From Granulibacter bethesdensis (GTDB lineage: Bacteria > Pseudomonadota > Alphaproteobacteria > Acetobacterales > Acetobacteraceae), in assembly GCF_001889525.1 (NCBI RefSeq), contig NZ_CP018192.1, positions 2,074,501 through 2,138,500 of the forward strand: a stretch of 64,000 nucleotides of DNA, in the 5' to 3' direction. Position numbers and translations under genes: made by a program. Positions 1 through 7,947 of this stretch are shown here, piece by piece. The notes below the pieces were generated by a model. That model saw only the letters and a program-made list of their open reading frames with translations. It was not told the origin of the DNA and did not search any database. The stretch's first letter is position 1. Every line of letters starts with the position of its first letter.

Positions 1-121
1 ACGCGATGGCGGTCAGCGAAACTGCCACGGCACCGCCCCAGAACACCATCCGCCGCACCCAAAGCCGTGTGGATATCATCGGCGACCGCCTGAGCCGCCG
101 CGCCCGGGCCGAGCGTGTCAT
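1..121 (-). CDS. ClC-type chloride channel, N-terminal fragment (runs off the left edge)
   Basis: About 40 codons read leftward from an ATG at 121 and leave the window. The peptide has a basic Arg-rich start (MTRSARARR) followed by the beginning of a hydrophobic helix (VFWGGAVAVSLTAIA). That resembles the N-terminus of bacterial voltage-gated ClC channel proteins, where an Arg-rich cytosolic stretch leads into helix B. A GTG three codons upstream is an alternative start. The gene is divergent from the radical SAM gene, so the LexA-type boxes between them could serve either promoter. Only the first helix is visible, so the family call is tentative. Confidence 0.4.
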   Translation of the reverse strand, partial: MTRSARARRLRRSPMISTRLWVRRMVFWGGAVAVSLTAIA

Positions 122-192
122 GCGGCGCACTGAATCAGACAGCGATGAAACACTGTCATGCTCCGTTCCATTCGAGCGCGGCGTATCCGATT

Positions 193-207
193 GTTCATTC
201 ATTGTTC
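193..207 (+). promoter_or_regulatory. LexA-type SOS box (GTTC-N7-GTTC)
   Basis: The site reads GTTC, seven bases, GTTC. This direct repeat is the LexA operator known from alphaproteobacteria. It lies about 56 bases upstream of the radical SAM start and about 72 bases upstream of the divergent channel start. A second copy on the other strand follows at 243-257. Confidence 0.55.
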
Positions 208-242
208 TGGACTCCCTGCTCGGACCGCATTAAGCTGCAAAA

Positions 243-257
243 GAACATAAAGGGAAC
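243..257 (-). promoter_or_regulatory. Second LexA-type SOS box (GAAC-N7-GAAC)
   Basis: GAAC, seven bases, GAAC is the same operator read on the minus strand. It overlaps the ribosome binding region (AAAGGG) of the radical SAM gene that starts at 263, so a bound repressor here would sit at or just downstream of the promoter. Two perfect half-site pairs 36 bases apart are unlikely by chance. Confidence 0.55.
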
Positions 258-262
258 AAACG

Positions 263-1498
263 ATGGGCCGCCAATCGTCATCCCCCCATTCAGACCATAC
301 CTGTGACGCCGCCATGCCATGTCCCTCTCATGCCCCGATGGAACTGCCGGAGGCAATGCCGTCTCTGGCCAGAAAAGGGCGTGGAGCCGTGTCAGAACCC
401 GGTATCCGCTATGACCGTTACCAACCCGTTCCATGGGATGATGGCTGGGGCAGTCTGGAAGATGCCCCGGCCGCCCTGCCGACAACCCTGATCCGCGACA
501 GCAGCCGCACCGCCATCAGTTGGAATGACAGTCCGGATATCGGTTTTGATCGTGCCATCAACCCGTATCGCGGCTGTGAACATGGCTGTATCTACTGCTT
601 CGCGCGCCCCACCCATGCCTATCTCGGCTACTCGCCGGGGCTGGATTTCGAAACCAAGCTTCTGTTCAAGCCGGAGGTCGCCTCCCTGCTGAGCAAGGCG
701 CTCAGTCGCCCTTCCTACGTGCCACGCCCCATCGCACTGGGCAGCAATACCGATCCTTATCAGCCGGTAGAACGCAGCCTGCGCCTGACCCGCTCGATCC
801 TCGACGTACTAGAGCGGTTCGAACACCCCGTCACCATCGTTACCAAATCAGCCGGCGTGCTGCGAGATCGCGATATTCTGGCACGGCTGGCGGAGCGAAA
901 ACTGGTCAGGGTCTATCTCTCCGTGACGACACTGGACCCAACCCTGTCCCGCCTGATGGAACCTCGGGCGGCCAGCCCGTCCAGACGTATTCAGACCCTT
1001 GAAGCCTTGCAACAGGCGGGCATTCCGACCGGTGTGCTGGCAGCCCCCATGATTCCCGGCCTGAACGATGCAGAACTGGAAGCCATTCTGGAGCAAGCCG
1101 CCAAAGCCGGGGCCAGACAGGCAGGTTATATTCTGCTTCGCCTGCCGCAGGAGGTCGCCCCCATGTTCCGGGACTGGCTGGAGCATCACTTCCCTGCCAA
1201 AGCCCGTAAAGTCCTGAACCTGATCCGGGGCATGCGCGGCGGAAAGCTGAACAATGCGGAATTTCACAGCCGTTTCCGCGGAGATGGTCCCTATGCCGCT
1301 ATACTGCGCAGCCGTTTTCAGCATGCGGTAAAGGCTTACAGGCTTAATACAGCCATGGAGCCGCTGGACGTGACCCGGTTCTCACATGCCGCACAAAGCC
1401 CCTCCGGAACGGATGAAGCAGTCTCTGATCCATCCCAGGTTATCAGGCAAAACACGAAACAAACCGACAGACAGGCGCGGCAACTTTCTTTATTCTAA
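263..1498 (+). CDS. PA0069-family radical SAM protein (SplB-like, COG1533)
   Basis: This is a 411-residue protein with Cys105, Cys109 and Cys112 in a Cx3Cx2C arrangement (CEHGCIYC). That motif binds the 4Fe-4S cluster which cleaves S-adenosylmethionine. The context around it (INPYRGCEHGCIYCFAR) is typical of the PA0069/Rv2578c group, which is distantly related to spore photoproduct lyase. The substrate of this group is not known, although DNA repair has been proposed. The start is supported by AAAGGG eight bases before the ATG. The C-terminal 45 residues are polar and look disordered. The two LexA-type boxes upstream suggest induction by DNA damage, which fits a repair role. Confidence 0.85.
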   Translation: MGRQSSSPHSDHTCDAAMPCPSHAPMELPEAMPSLARKGRGAVSEPGIRYDRYQPVPWDDGWGSLEDAPAALPTTLIRDSSRTAISWNDSPDIGFDRAINPYRGCEHGCIYCFARPTHAYLGYSPGLDFETKLLFKPEVASLLSKALSRPSYVPRPIALGSNTDPYQPVERSLRLTRSILDVLERFEHPVTIVTKSAGVLRDRDILARLAERKLVRVYLSVTTLDPTLSRLMEPRAASPSRRIQTLEALQQAGIPTGVLAAPMIPGLNDAELEAILEQAAKAGARQAGYILLRLPQEVAPMFRDWLEHHFPAKARKVLNLIRGMRGGKLNNAEFHSRFRGDGPYAAILRSRFQHAVKAYRLNTAMEPLDVTRFSHAAQSPSGTDEAVSDPSQVIRQNTKQTDRQARQLSLF

Positions 1499-1620
1499 AA
1501 GCAGCAAAAGGCTGTTGGACAATATCTGGCAGCCCGGGGATTCGGCTGTTTTGGAAAACATGCCTTTTTCAGAAAATCCAGCTGCGTCGCGGTTATGTCG
1601 GCAGTCATGAAACGCGGAGT

Positions 1621-2139
1621 GTGCAGTTGACCGGATATCTAGCCTTGCTTCACGCCGTGAATGTCGGCGGCACCGGCACACTGCCGATGAAGGCGCTGAC
1701 GCAGATGTGCGAGACGATTGGATTCAAAAAAGTCAAAACCTATATCCCCAGCGGCAATGTCGTCTTTCAAAGCGAGAAGACAGAGCAGCAGGTGCGATCC
1801 CCCCTTGAAGATCAGCTCTCTGTTTAGGCTGACAAAAGCGTGGGGGTGATCGTACGGACCGCTGCCGAGATCGCCGACACACTGGCCCGCAACCCTTTTA
1901 CAAATTCGCCTGGCAATCCTGTCATGGCGCTATTCGTCGATGGGGTGCTCCCAACCGTTCCACTCGATCACGTCACCGGGCTCAAGAATGAGCAGATGCA
2001 ATTGGGAAAACGAGAGCTTTTCGTCCTCTACCCGGATGGGATGGCGCACACGCGCCTTCGCATATCCCACGCAAAATCGGGAACAGCGCGAAATATGAAC
2101 ACGGTTGCGAAGCTTGCGGAGATAGCGGCAGTCATGTGA
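1621..2139 (+). pseudogene. DUF1697 family protein, interrupted by one in-frame TAG
   Basis: The reading frame starts with GTG and matches the DUF1697 pattern: an N-terminal LLHAVNVGGTGTLPM, then TYIPSGNVVFQS. A TAG codon at 1825-1827 stops it after 68 residues. The same frame then continues to 2139 with the rest of the domain (VGVIVRTAAE, ARNPF, and a C-terminal TARNMNTVAKL stretch). No frameshift is needed, because a single nonsense change explains the break. The intact product would be about 172 residues, close to the usual length of about 180. The function of DUF1697 is unknown. Rightward reading continues into the rnhB leader. Confidence 0.75.
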
Positions 2140-2199
2140 TCCGGCCGCATCCTCTCACCCCATCTTTTTCAACAGCACCGCATGTTTTTATGACGTCCG

Positions 2200-2245
2200 G
2201 GATTCCACGACGCGGAATCCGTCTGGTAAGGCAAAGATGCGACTC
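2200..2245. promoter_or_regulatory. Cluster of three GANTC sites upstream of rnhB-ccrM
   Basis: GATTC at 2201, GAATC at 2215 and GACTC at 2241 are all targets of the CcrM methylase encoded by the second gene downstream. The first two form an inverted repeat, GGATTCC (2200-2206) and GGAATCC (2214-2220), with a 7-base spacer. In Caulobacter crescentus, ccrM transcription responds to the methylation state of GANTC sites in its promoter region. A similar self-timing control is therefore likely here. Confidence 0.5.
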
Positions 2246-2334
2246 GGCGGTTCAACAGGATTTGAAGGCTCCGCCAGAGGCTTTGCATCTCCTGCCGCTG
2301 CCGCGTGCAGGGGGCTGACAGGGGGCGGATGCAG

Positions 2335-2964
2335 ATGCCGGATGACAGGCTGGAAAGAGAAGCAGGCGGGCTTGTCGCAGGTGTCGATGAAGTCGGGCGC
2401 GGGCCTCTGGCCGGGCCGGTGGTCGCTGCCGCCGTGCTGCTGCCTGCCTCCGGTTTCCCGGCGCATCTGGCCGGGATCATCGATGATTCCAAGAAACTCG
2501 ATGCTGCCGCACGGGATCGGGCTTTTGCGGCCCTGCTGGCTGAACCGGGAATCACGATCGGGATCGGCGCAGCCTCCGTCACTGAAATCGGCCGTTTGAA
2601 TATTCTGCATGCCAGCATGCTGGCCATGCGGCGCGCCGTCGAACGTCTGCCGACGATCCCTGATGTGGCGCTGGTCGATGGCAACCGCGCACCAGCTCTG
2701 CCCTGCGCCGCCCACTGCGTGGTCGGAGGAGATGCAAAATGCCTCTCCATCGCCGCGGCCTCCATCATCGCGAAGGTAGTGCGGGACCGTGCCATGGCGC
2801 GGCTTGCCCTTCGCTATCCCGTCTATGGCTGGGAACGCAATGCGGGTTATCCAACCCCGGCCCATCGTGCCGGGCTGACAGAATTCGGCCCTACCCCGCA
2901 TCATCGCACTGCATTCGGACTGGTTCGCCAGTTGCTCGCCATGCGGATGGAGGCCGTCGCATGA
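2335..2964 (+). CDS. rnhB: Ribonuclease HII
   Basis: This 209-residue protein cleaves the RNA strand of RNA-DNA hybrids and removes single ribonucleotides from DNA. The start of the conserved core, [14 protein letters not shown], is visible and places catalytic Asp18 and Glu19. The later DGN motif and the [14 protein letters not shown] stretch are also typical. I chose the ATG at 2335 because GGGGGCGG lies about seven bases before it; GTG 2305 and ATG 2329 are alternatives with poorer spacing. The ccrM gene follows 70 bases later. The rnhB-ccrM order is shared by other alphaproteobacteria, so the two are probably co-transcribed. Confidence 0.95.
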   Translation: MPDDRLEREAGGLVAGVDEVGRGPLAGPVVAAAVLLPASGFPAHLAGIIDDSKKLDAAARDRAFAALLAEPGITIGIGAASVTEIGRLNILHASMLAMRRAVERLPTIPDVALVDGNRAPALPCAAHCVVGGDAKCLSIAAASIIAKVVRDRAMARLALRYPVYGWERNAGYPTPAHRAGLTEFGPTPHHRTAFGLVRQLLAMRMEAVA

Positions 2965-3034
2965 CATTACATTTCATACCATCAGCATTGACGCCCTGCC
3001 GGGCGCGTCGGCACGATTGAGCGGGGTTTCTGGA

Positions 3035-4174
3035 ATGCGACGTTTGAACACCGTCAGCGAACTGCCGATCGATCAGGTGCTGCTGGGCGACTGCGTGCAG
3101 GTGATGCAGATGCTGCCCACCGGCTCAGTGGACTGCATTTTTGCCGATCCGCCCTACAACCTGCAATTGCGGGGAGAATTACGGCGTCCTGATGAAAGCA
3201 TCGTCGATGGTGTCGATGATGACTGGGACCGCTTTACCGATTACGCGGCCTATGATGCGTTCAGCCGGGCCTGGCTGACCGAATGCCGCCGCCTTCTGCG
3301 CAAGGATGGCACGATCTGGGTGATCGGCGCGTATCACAATATTTTCCGCCTCGGCACCATTCTGCAGGATCTCGGCTTCTGGATTCTGAACGATGTGGTG
3401 TGGAGAAAGGCCAACCCCATGCCGAATTTTCGGGGTCGCCGCTTCACCAATGCGCATGAGACCCTGATCTGGGCCGCGCGCGGGCAGGATAGCCGCCATC
3501 GCTTCAACTATCAGGCCATGAAAACCCTGAACGATGATGTCCAGATGCGCAGCGACTGGTTTCTGCCGCTCTGCACCGGCTCCGAGCGGATGCGTAACGA
3601 TCACGGGCTGAAACTGCATCCGACCCAGAAACCGGAAAGCCTGTTGTATCGCGTGCTGCTGTCCAGCACGGCGCCCGGGGATGTCGTGCTGGACCCGTTC
3701 CTCGGAACCGGCACCTCTGCCGCCGTTGCGAAACGTCTGCAACGCAGCTTCATCGGCATTGAGCGCCACCCGGCCTATGCCGAGGCCGCCATCGGGCGCC
3801 TTCGCTCTGTCGAGCCGGCACCGCTGGATAATCTGAACATCATGCCCTCCCGCCGGGAGCAGAAACGGGTTCCGTTTGGCAGTCTGGTAGAGCAGGGATT
3901 GCTACCGATGGGCAGCATCCTGATGGACCGCCTGCGTCGGGTCTCGGCGCTTGTACAGGCGGATGGCTCCATCGCCAGCGGGGCGCATCGAGGCTCGATC
4001 CATCAGGTCGGAGCCGCCGTGCAGAATGCGCCGAGTTGCAATGGCTGGACCTTCTGGTTTTTCGAGCGCAGCGGAGAATGGGTGCCGATTGATGTGCTGC
4101 GTGATACCCAGCCGCCCCCTCCGGTCGAGGAGCAGGAGGATGCTCAGCCACAGGCGGCGCAGGAGCGCTCCTGA
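3035..4174 (+). CDS. ccrM: Cell-cycle regulated adenine DNA methyltransferase CcrM (GANTC)
   Basis: This 379-residue protein methylates the adenine in GANTC. Motif IV (DPPY, residues 38-41) comes before the SAM-binding motif (DPFLGTG, residues 220-226). That is the beta-class order of CcrM and HinfI. The linker carrying LHPTQKPESL is also characteristic. The C-terminal 100 residues contain a domain with NGWTFWFFE like that of Caulobacter CcrM (the RAMA-type domain). ATG 3035 was chosen over an upstream TTG at 3017 because MRRLNTVSELP matches the usual N-terminus. In alphaproteobacteria CcrM acts late in replication and couples transcription to replication. Three GANTC sites lie upstream of the operon. 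Confidence 0.95.
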   Translation: MRRLNTVSELPIDQVLLGDCVQVMQMLPTGSVDCIFADPPYNLQLRGELRRPDESIVDGVDDDWDRFTDYAAYDAFSRAWLTECRRLLRKDGTIWVIGAYHNIFRLGTILQDLGFWILNDVVWRKANPMPNFRGRRFTNAHETLIWAARGQDSRHRFNYQAMKTLNDDVQMRSDWFLPLCTGSERMRNDHGLKLHPTQKPESLLYRVLLSSTAPGDVVLDPFLGTGTSAAVAKRLQRSFIGIERHPAYAEAAIGRLRSVEPAPLDNLNIMPSRREQKRVPFGSLVEQGLLPMGSILMDRLRRVSALVQADGSIASGAHRGSIHQVGAAVQNAPSCNGWTFWFFERSGEWVPIDVLRDTQPPPPVEEQEDAQPQAAQERS

Positions 4175-4277
4175 CAGACCTTTGATCCGGCGGTCATGAA
4201 ATCGTACGGATTCTGCCACAAAGATGTTACAATCCGGGCGTTCCCTGATCAGGCGTTAGTCTGAAAGGACGCTCGAT

Positions 4278-4661
4278 ATGAAAACCATGGTGCGGGCTTT
4301 TACCGCTCTTGCGGTGGCTGCCGCTCTCACAGGGCCGCTGCTGACACCTGCCACCGCCCATGCATGGTGGCGCGGCGGTCCGGGCTGGGGTCCTCCGGGA
4401 CCGGGCTGGGGTGGGCCAGGCTGGGGTGGACCGGGTTGGTATGGCCCTCGCCATCACTGGCACGGCCCCGGCTGGGGTGGCGTCGCCGCCGGTGCGGTCG
4501 CCGGGCTTGCGTTGGGGGCCGTCATTGGCGGGATGGAGCGTCCGTACTATGCACCGCCTCCACCGGTCGTCTATGCGCCCCCTCCACCACCGGTGATCTA
4601 TGCGCCGCCGCCGGTCATTTATGCACCTGCCCCGGTCTATCCGTTTTTTCCGGGCTATTAA
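4278..4661 (+). CDS. Exported Gly/Trp/Pro-rich small protein
   Basis: This 127-residue protein has a clear signal peptide ending near ATAHA (about residue 29). It is followed by tandem GPGWGG-type repeats, a short hydrophobic Gly/Ala segment (GAVAGLALGAVIGG, glycine-zipper-like) and a Tyr/Pro-rich tail (YAPPPPVV, YAPPPVIYAPAP). Proteins of this build are common in the envelope of Rhodospirillales, but no activity is known. GAAAGG lies about seven bases before the ATG. The gene stands alone between ccrM and a peptide transporter. Confidence 0.7.
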   Translation: MKTMVRAFTALAVAAALTGPLLTPATAHAWWRGGPGWGPPGPGWGGPGWGGPGWYGPRHHWHGPGWGGVAAGAVAGLALGAVIGGMERPYYAPPPPVVYAPPPPPVIYAPPPVIYAPAPVYPFFPGY

Positions 4662-4743
4662 GGCACGCGCAGACGGCTGACGAAGCAAGGCGCTGCTGGC
4701 AGTATGATTGTCTTGCCATGCCACAGACTGTCGTAGCGCCATC

Positions 4744-6273
4744 GTGAACACCCATCCGACACAGCCGGACAACCGGACCCGCGCCTTTATTGTCGTTCTG
4801 TCCATCGAGTTGTGGGAACGCTTTGGCTACTACGCCATGCAGGCGCTCCTGCTGCTGTTTCTGATACAGAAGCTCCATTTTTCCAGCCATGATGCGGTGC
4901 TTCTGGCCGGAGCTTTCGCCGCCAGCGTCTATGCGACACCGGTGCTGGGGGGATGGCTGGGGGATCGGGTCTTGGGGGCACGACGCTGCACTCTGAGTGG
5001 CGCCGTGATCCTGGCCGCGGGGTACAGCCTGCTGGGTCTGCCCACCGCATGGTCCGACCCTGTTCTTGACGAAACATCGCTGGTTTTTGCCGCATTGGGG
5101 ATGATTTCCGTTGGCAATGGTCTGTTCAAGCCCAATGCCGCGGCGTTGGTGCGGGTCATTCACGAGGGTCAAGACCAGCGTCTGGATGCCGCTTTCACGC
5201 TGTACTACATGGCGGTGAATGTCGGCTCCTCTGTTTCAATGCTGCTGACGCCATGGGTGCAGCAACAGGCAGGCTGGCACAGCGCTTTTGCAGTCTCGTT
5301 TTTCGGCCTTGCTCTGGGAATCACCGGTTATGGCATGATGCGGTCATGGCTGGGCCGGACAGGAACCGGGAAGGACCACCATCCGGTTCCGTGCCTGCAT
5401 CTCATGGCGGTGAGCGCTGGCTGTGCATCCCTGATCATCGGCATCGCGCTGCTCCTGCGTTCCGCATCGCTCGCGATGTGGTGCAACATGGCGGCCGCCC
5501 TTGGCGTGCTGATGCTCTGGAGCGTCTGCTATGGCCGCGCTGCACCACGGGAGCGACCGGGGCTGGCGATCATGTATGCGCTGGCCGGGCAATCATTGAT
5601 GTTCTTCATATTCTATCAGCAGATGTCGACATCCCTGACGCTGTTTACCGTGCATGGCGTCTCTCCGGCGCTGCGCCTCGGCGGTTACACGCTGATGACA
5701 TGGACACCGGCGCAGTTTCAGGCGCTCGACCCGATCTGGATCATGCTGCTTGGGCCGGTTCTGGCCAGTTTATACACGGCTCTGGCGCGGCGAGGCCGCG
5801 ATGTCAGAATCGCAGCCAAATTCACGGCCGGTTTCATGAGCGTTGGCGCGGCATTTCTGATCTGGTGGGGTGCGGCCCGTATCGCCGTACCGGACGGGCT
5901 GGTCTCGCCATGGATCATGGTGGCCGGATATGGAGCACTGGCATTGGGGGAATTACTGATCGGCGGTCTCGGTCTGGCCATGGTCGCGCGCTATGTGCCG
6001 CAGCGGCTGAACAGCCTGATGATGGGCAGCTATCTGCTAACCATGGGTCTGTCGATGTATGCGGGCAGCGGAATCGCCAGCATCGCTACATCCTCTCTGT
6101 CGAGCCAGCCCGCACGGAACCCCTCCGTATTCATCAGCCTGTTTGGGGGTCTGTCCGTCGCGGCCTTCCTCGCCGCTTTGGTGTGCCTGGCGATGTCGCC
6201 ATGGCTGCGGAGGCTGGACCGGAAACACCGGGCATTTGCCCTCCCCGACCCAGCGCCACACATTTCATCATGA
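4744..6273 (+). CDS. POT-family proton-dependent oligopeptide transporter
   Basis: This protein of about 509 residues imports di- and tripeptides with protons across the inner membrane. Near the N-terminus it has the ExxERFxYY motif (Glu22 to Tyr30), which is the proton-coupling signature of POT transporters. A later LYYMAVNVGS matches the second POT signature. Twelve to fourteen hydrophobic helices follow one another to the end. GTG 4744 gives a normal N-terminus, and an in-frame TTG at 4708 would add 12 non-conserved residues. The last 140 bases are also covered by the 3' end of mutY on the other strand. Confidence 0.88.
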   Translation: MNTHPTQPDNRTRAFIVVLSIELWERFGYYAMQALLLLFLIQKLHFSSHDAVLLAGAFAASVYATPVLGGWLGDRVLGARRCTLSGAVILAAGYSLLGLPTAWSDPVLDETSLVFAALGMISVGNGLFKPNAAALVRVIHEGQDQRLDAAFTLYYMAVNVGSSVSMLLTPWVQQQAGWHSAFAVSFFGLALGITGYGMMRSWLGRTGTGKDHHPVPCLHLMAVSAGCASLIIGIALLLRSASLAMWCNMAAALGVLMLWSVCYGRAAPRERPGLAIMYALAGQSLMFFIFYQQMSTSLTLFTVHGVSPALRLGGYTLMTWTPAQFQALDPIWIMLLGPVLASLYTALARRGRDVRIAAKFTAGFMSVGAAFLIWWGAARIAVPDGLVSPWIMVAGYGALALGELLIGGLGLAMVARYVPQRLNSLMMGSYLLTMGLSMYAGSGIASIATSSLSSQPARNPSVFISLFGGLSVAAFLAALVCLAMSPWLRRLDRKHRAFALPDPAPHISS

Positions 6274-7381
6274 CGGAGGGCAGCGCCTCCTCATCCAGCA
6301 AGGCAACGGAGGCACTTTTCTCCTGCCGCGCCGGATCGGCACACAGATGCCTGACCTCCGCCGCATAGACGGTGAGATGGAGCGCGAAATGCGTGAACAC
6401 ATGCGTGGCCACACCGAGCTTGCTCCAAACGGTTTCCGCTTTGGGGGCATGGAATAAGGCATCCTCTTCCTGCCATACGGTGTCCTGCCAAGGTGTTCCC
6501 GGCAGTTCCATCATGCCGCCCAACAGGCCCCGCTCCGCCCGACGTCGCAACAACACATTGCCCTGCTCATCCGTCAGCCAGAAATGCACCCCGTATCGCT
6601 GCGGCCTGAGTTTTTTTGGGGCCTTGCGAGGAAGGGAGGCGGCAATGCCCTGCTTCCGTCCCTCGCAATACCGCATCCATGGGCAAAGCGCGCAGGCGGG
6701 ATCGAGCGGCGTACAGATCGTCGCTCCTAGATCGAACAAAGCCTGTGCGAAATCGGAAGGCTGTTCCATCGCTGCCGGATCGGTCCCCAGCTGCGCCGCC
6801 TGCGCTGCAATCAACTGTCTGGATTGAGGCAGGGGCGCCTCAATGGCAAACAGACGGCTGGTGACACGCTCCACATTGCCATCGACCGGCACGGCGGGAA
6901 TACCGAACGCGATCGCAGCCACCGCCGCTGAGGTATACACACCAATCCCCGGCAGGCTCCGCAGAGCCTCGATATCTTTCGGAAAAGCCCCCATCCCGGC
7001 AACCCTGCGCGCACAGGCCAGCAGATTGCGGGCCCGCGCGTAATAACCAAGCCCGGCCCAGGCGGCCATCACCGCCTCATCCGGGGCTACAGCCAGCGCC
7101 TGTACCGTAGGGAAGCGGGTGATGAAACGCTCGAAATAGGGTATGACGGCTGCAACGGTGGTTTGCTGGAGCATCACCTCACTGAGCCAGACGCGGTAAG
7201 GATCGGGGGTTTCCCCCGGCAGCGCACGCCATGGCAAGGAACGGCGATGCCGGGCATACCACTCCAGAAGCGCAGAGGCAGGCGGAATGGGCGATCGTTC
7301 CAAGGAAAAATCCGGGATCAAGGACGGTACGGATGCCGATATGCGGCAAGCTGATCCCTTGCGCCAGCCCCGCAGCGGCAT
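6134..7381 (-). CDS. mutY: A/G-specific adenine glycosylase
   Basis: The product removes adenine mispaired with 8-oxoguanine. The catalytic glutamate lies in SEVMLQQTT (Glu68), the helix-hairpin-helix in LPGIGVYT, and the catalytic Asp167 in PVDGN. Cys223, Cys230, Cys233 and Cys239 (Cx6Cx2Cx5C) bind the 4Fe-4S cluster. A Nudix-like C-terminal domain follows, with RRRAERGLLGGMMELPG. The family core ends near ALPSVMMK. The last 35 residues or so are Gly/Pro/Arg-rich and are encoded antisense to the POT transporter, so they look like a recent 3' extension. The ATG at 7381 shares bases with the start codon of the divergent DUF721 gene. The first 30 residues are weakly conserved, so a later TTG start is possible. 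Confidence 0.93.
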   Translation of the reverse strand: MPLRGWRKGSACRISASVPSLIPDFSLERSPIPPASALLEWYARHRRSLPWRALPGETPDPYRVWLSEVMLQQTTVAAVIPYFERFITRFPTVQALAVAPDEAVMAAWAGLGYYARARNLLACARRVAGMGAFPKDIEALRSLPGIGVYTSAAVAAIAFGIPAVPVDGNVERVTSRLFAIEAPLPQSRQLIAAQAAQLGTDPAAMEQPSDFAQALFDLGATICTPLDPACALCPWMRYCEGRKQGIAASLPRKAPKKLRPQRYGVHFWLTDEQGNVLLRRRAERGLLGGMMELPGTPWQDTVWQEEDALFHAPKAETVWSKLGVATHVFTHFALHLTVYAAEVRHLCADPARQEKSASVALLDEEALPSVMMKCVALGRGGQMPGVSGPASAAMATSPGTPKRRGRPRRTDPQTG

Positions 7382-7838
7382 GGCGCAGCCTTATTTTCAA
7401 CGCGGCCCGCGTGCCGTCTCGGCCCTGCTGCCCGCCATTACCCGACCCGTGTTTCGTAAAAGCGCTCCGGGCCTCGCCACACTTCTATCCGAATGGACAA
7501 CCATTGCCGGACCGGTTTTGTCCTCCACCGCGACCCCACGCAAGCTGGCCAATGGCACGCTGGTGCTGGGCTGCACCGGCCCGGCCGCGATGGAATTGCA
7601 ACACAGTACGCCGCAACTGATCCAACGCATCAATTTCTTTCTGGGCAACAAGGTGGTCGAGCGCATCCGTCTGACACAGGAAGCCCCGCCAGCGGCGCCC
7701 GCAATTCGGAAAAAGCCGGCCCGGGCCGAAACACCTGCTATACGTGCCGCTGTGGAGCGTCGTCTCGCTGGTCTGCCGGAAGGTGGATTACGCGATGCGC
7801 TTGCGGCCCTGGGCACCGCCATGCTGAGCAAACGCTGA
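7380..7838 (+). CDS. DUF721 protein, DciA-like
   Basis: This 152-residue protein has the DUF721 core in its first 100 residues (VFRKSAPGLATLLSEWTTIAGPVLSSTATP, followed by a NGTLVLGCTGPAAMELQH strand region). DUF721 includes DciA, the ancestral loader or partner of the replicative helicase DnaB in bacteria that lack DnaC. Residues 105-152 form a charged tail with an amphipathic helix. I took the ATG at 7380, because an upstream in-frame start at 7287 would run antisense through the mutY coding region. Short spacing suggests co-expression with the DsbA-like gene and smc, as in other alphaproteobacteria. Confidence 0.75.
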   Translation: MAQPYFQRGPRAVSALLPAITRPVFRKSAPGLATLLSEWTTIAGPVLSSTATPRKLANGTLVLGCTGPAAMELQHSTPQLIQRINFFLGNKVVERIRLTQEAPPAAPAIRKKPARAETPAIRAAVERRLAGLPEGGLRDALAALGTAMLSKR

Positions 7839-7947
7839 CCCAGATAATGTCACGACTCGTCCCTCAACATCTCATGGGGTGACGGCGAGGCGCATTGGCG
7901 GCAAAACCCCCATTACTGGGTAAAAGAAGATATTGACGAGGAACATC

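Noticed and set aside
6-233. Plus-strand frame of 75 codons at the left edge
   Set aside because: It is antisense to the N-terminus of the channel gene and crosses a LexA-type box; no ribosome site or family pattern.
4380-4450. Tandem GGN-rich DNA repeat as a possible CRISPR-like or mobile repeat
   Set aside because: It is the codon repeat of the GPGWGG protein segment inside one gene, with irregular unit lengths and no spacers.
5253-6368. Plus-strand frame of 371 codons
   Set aside because: It is an alternate frame of the POT transporter gene; the composition is Arg/Gly/His-rich with no domain.
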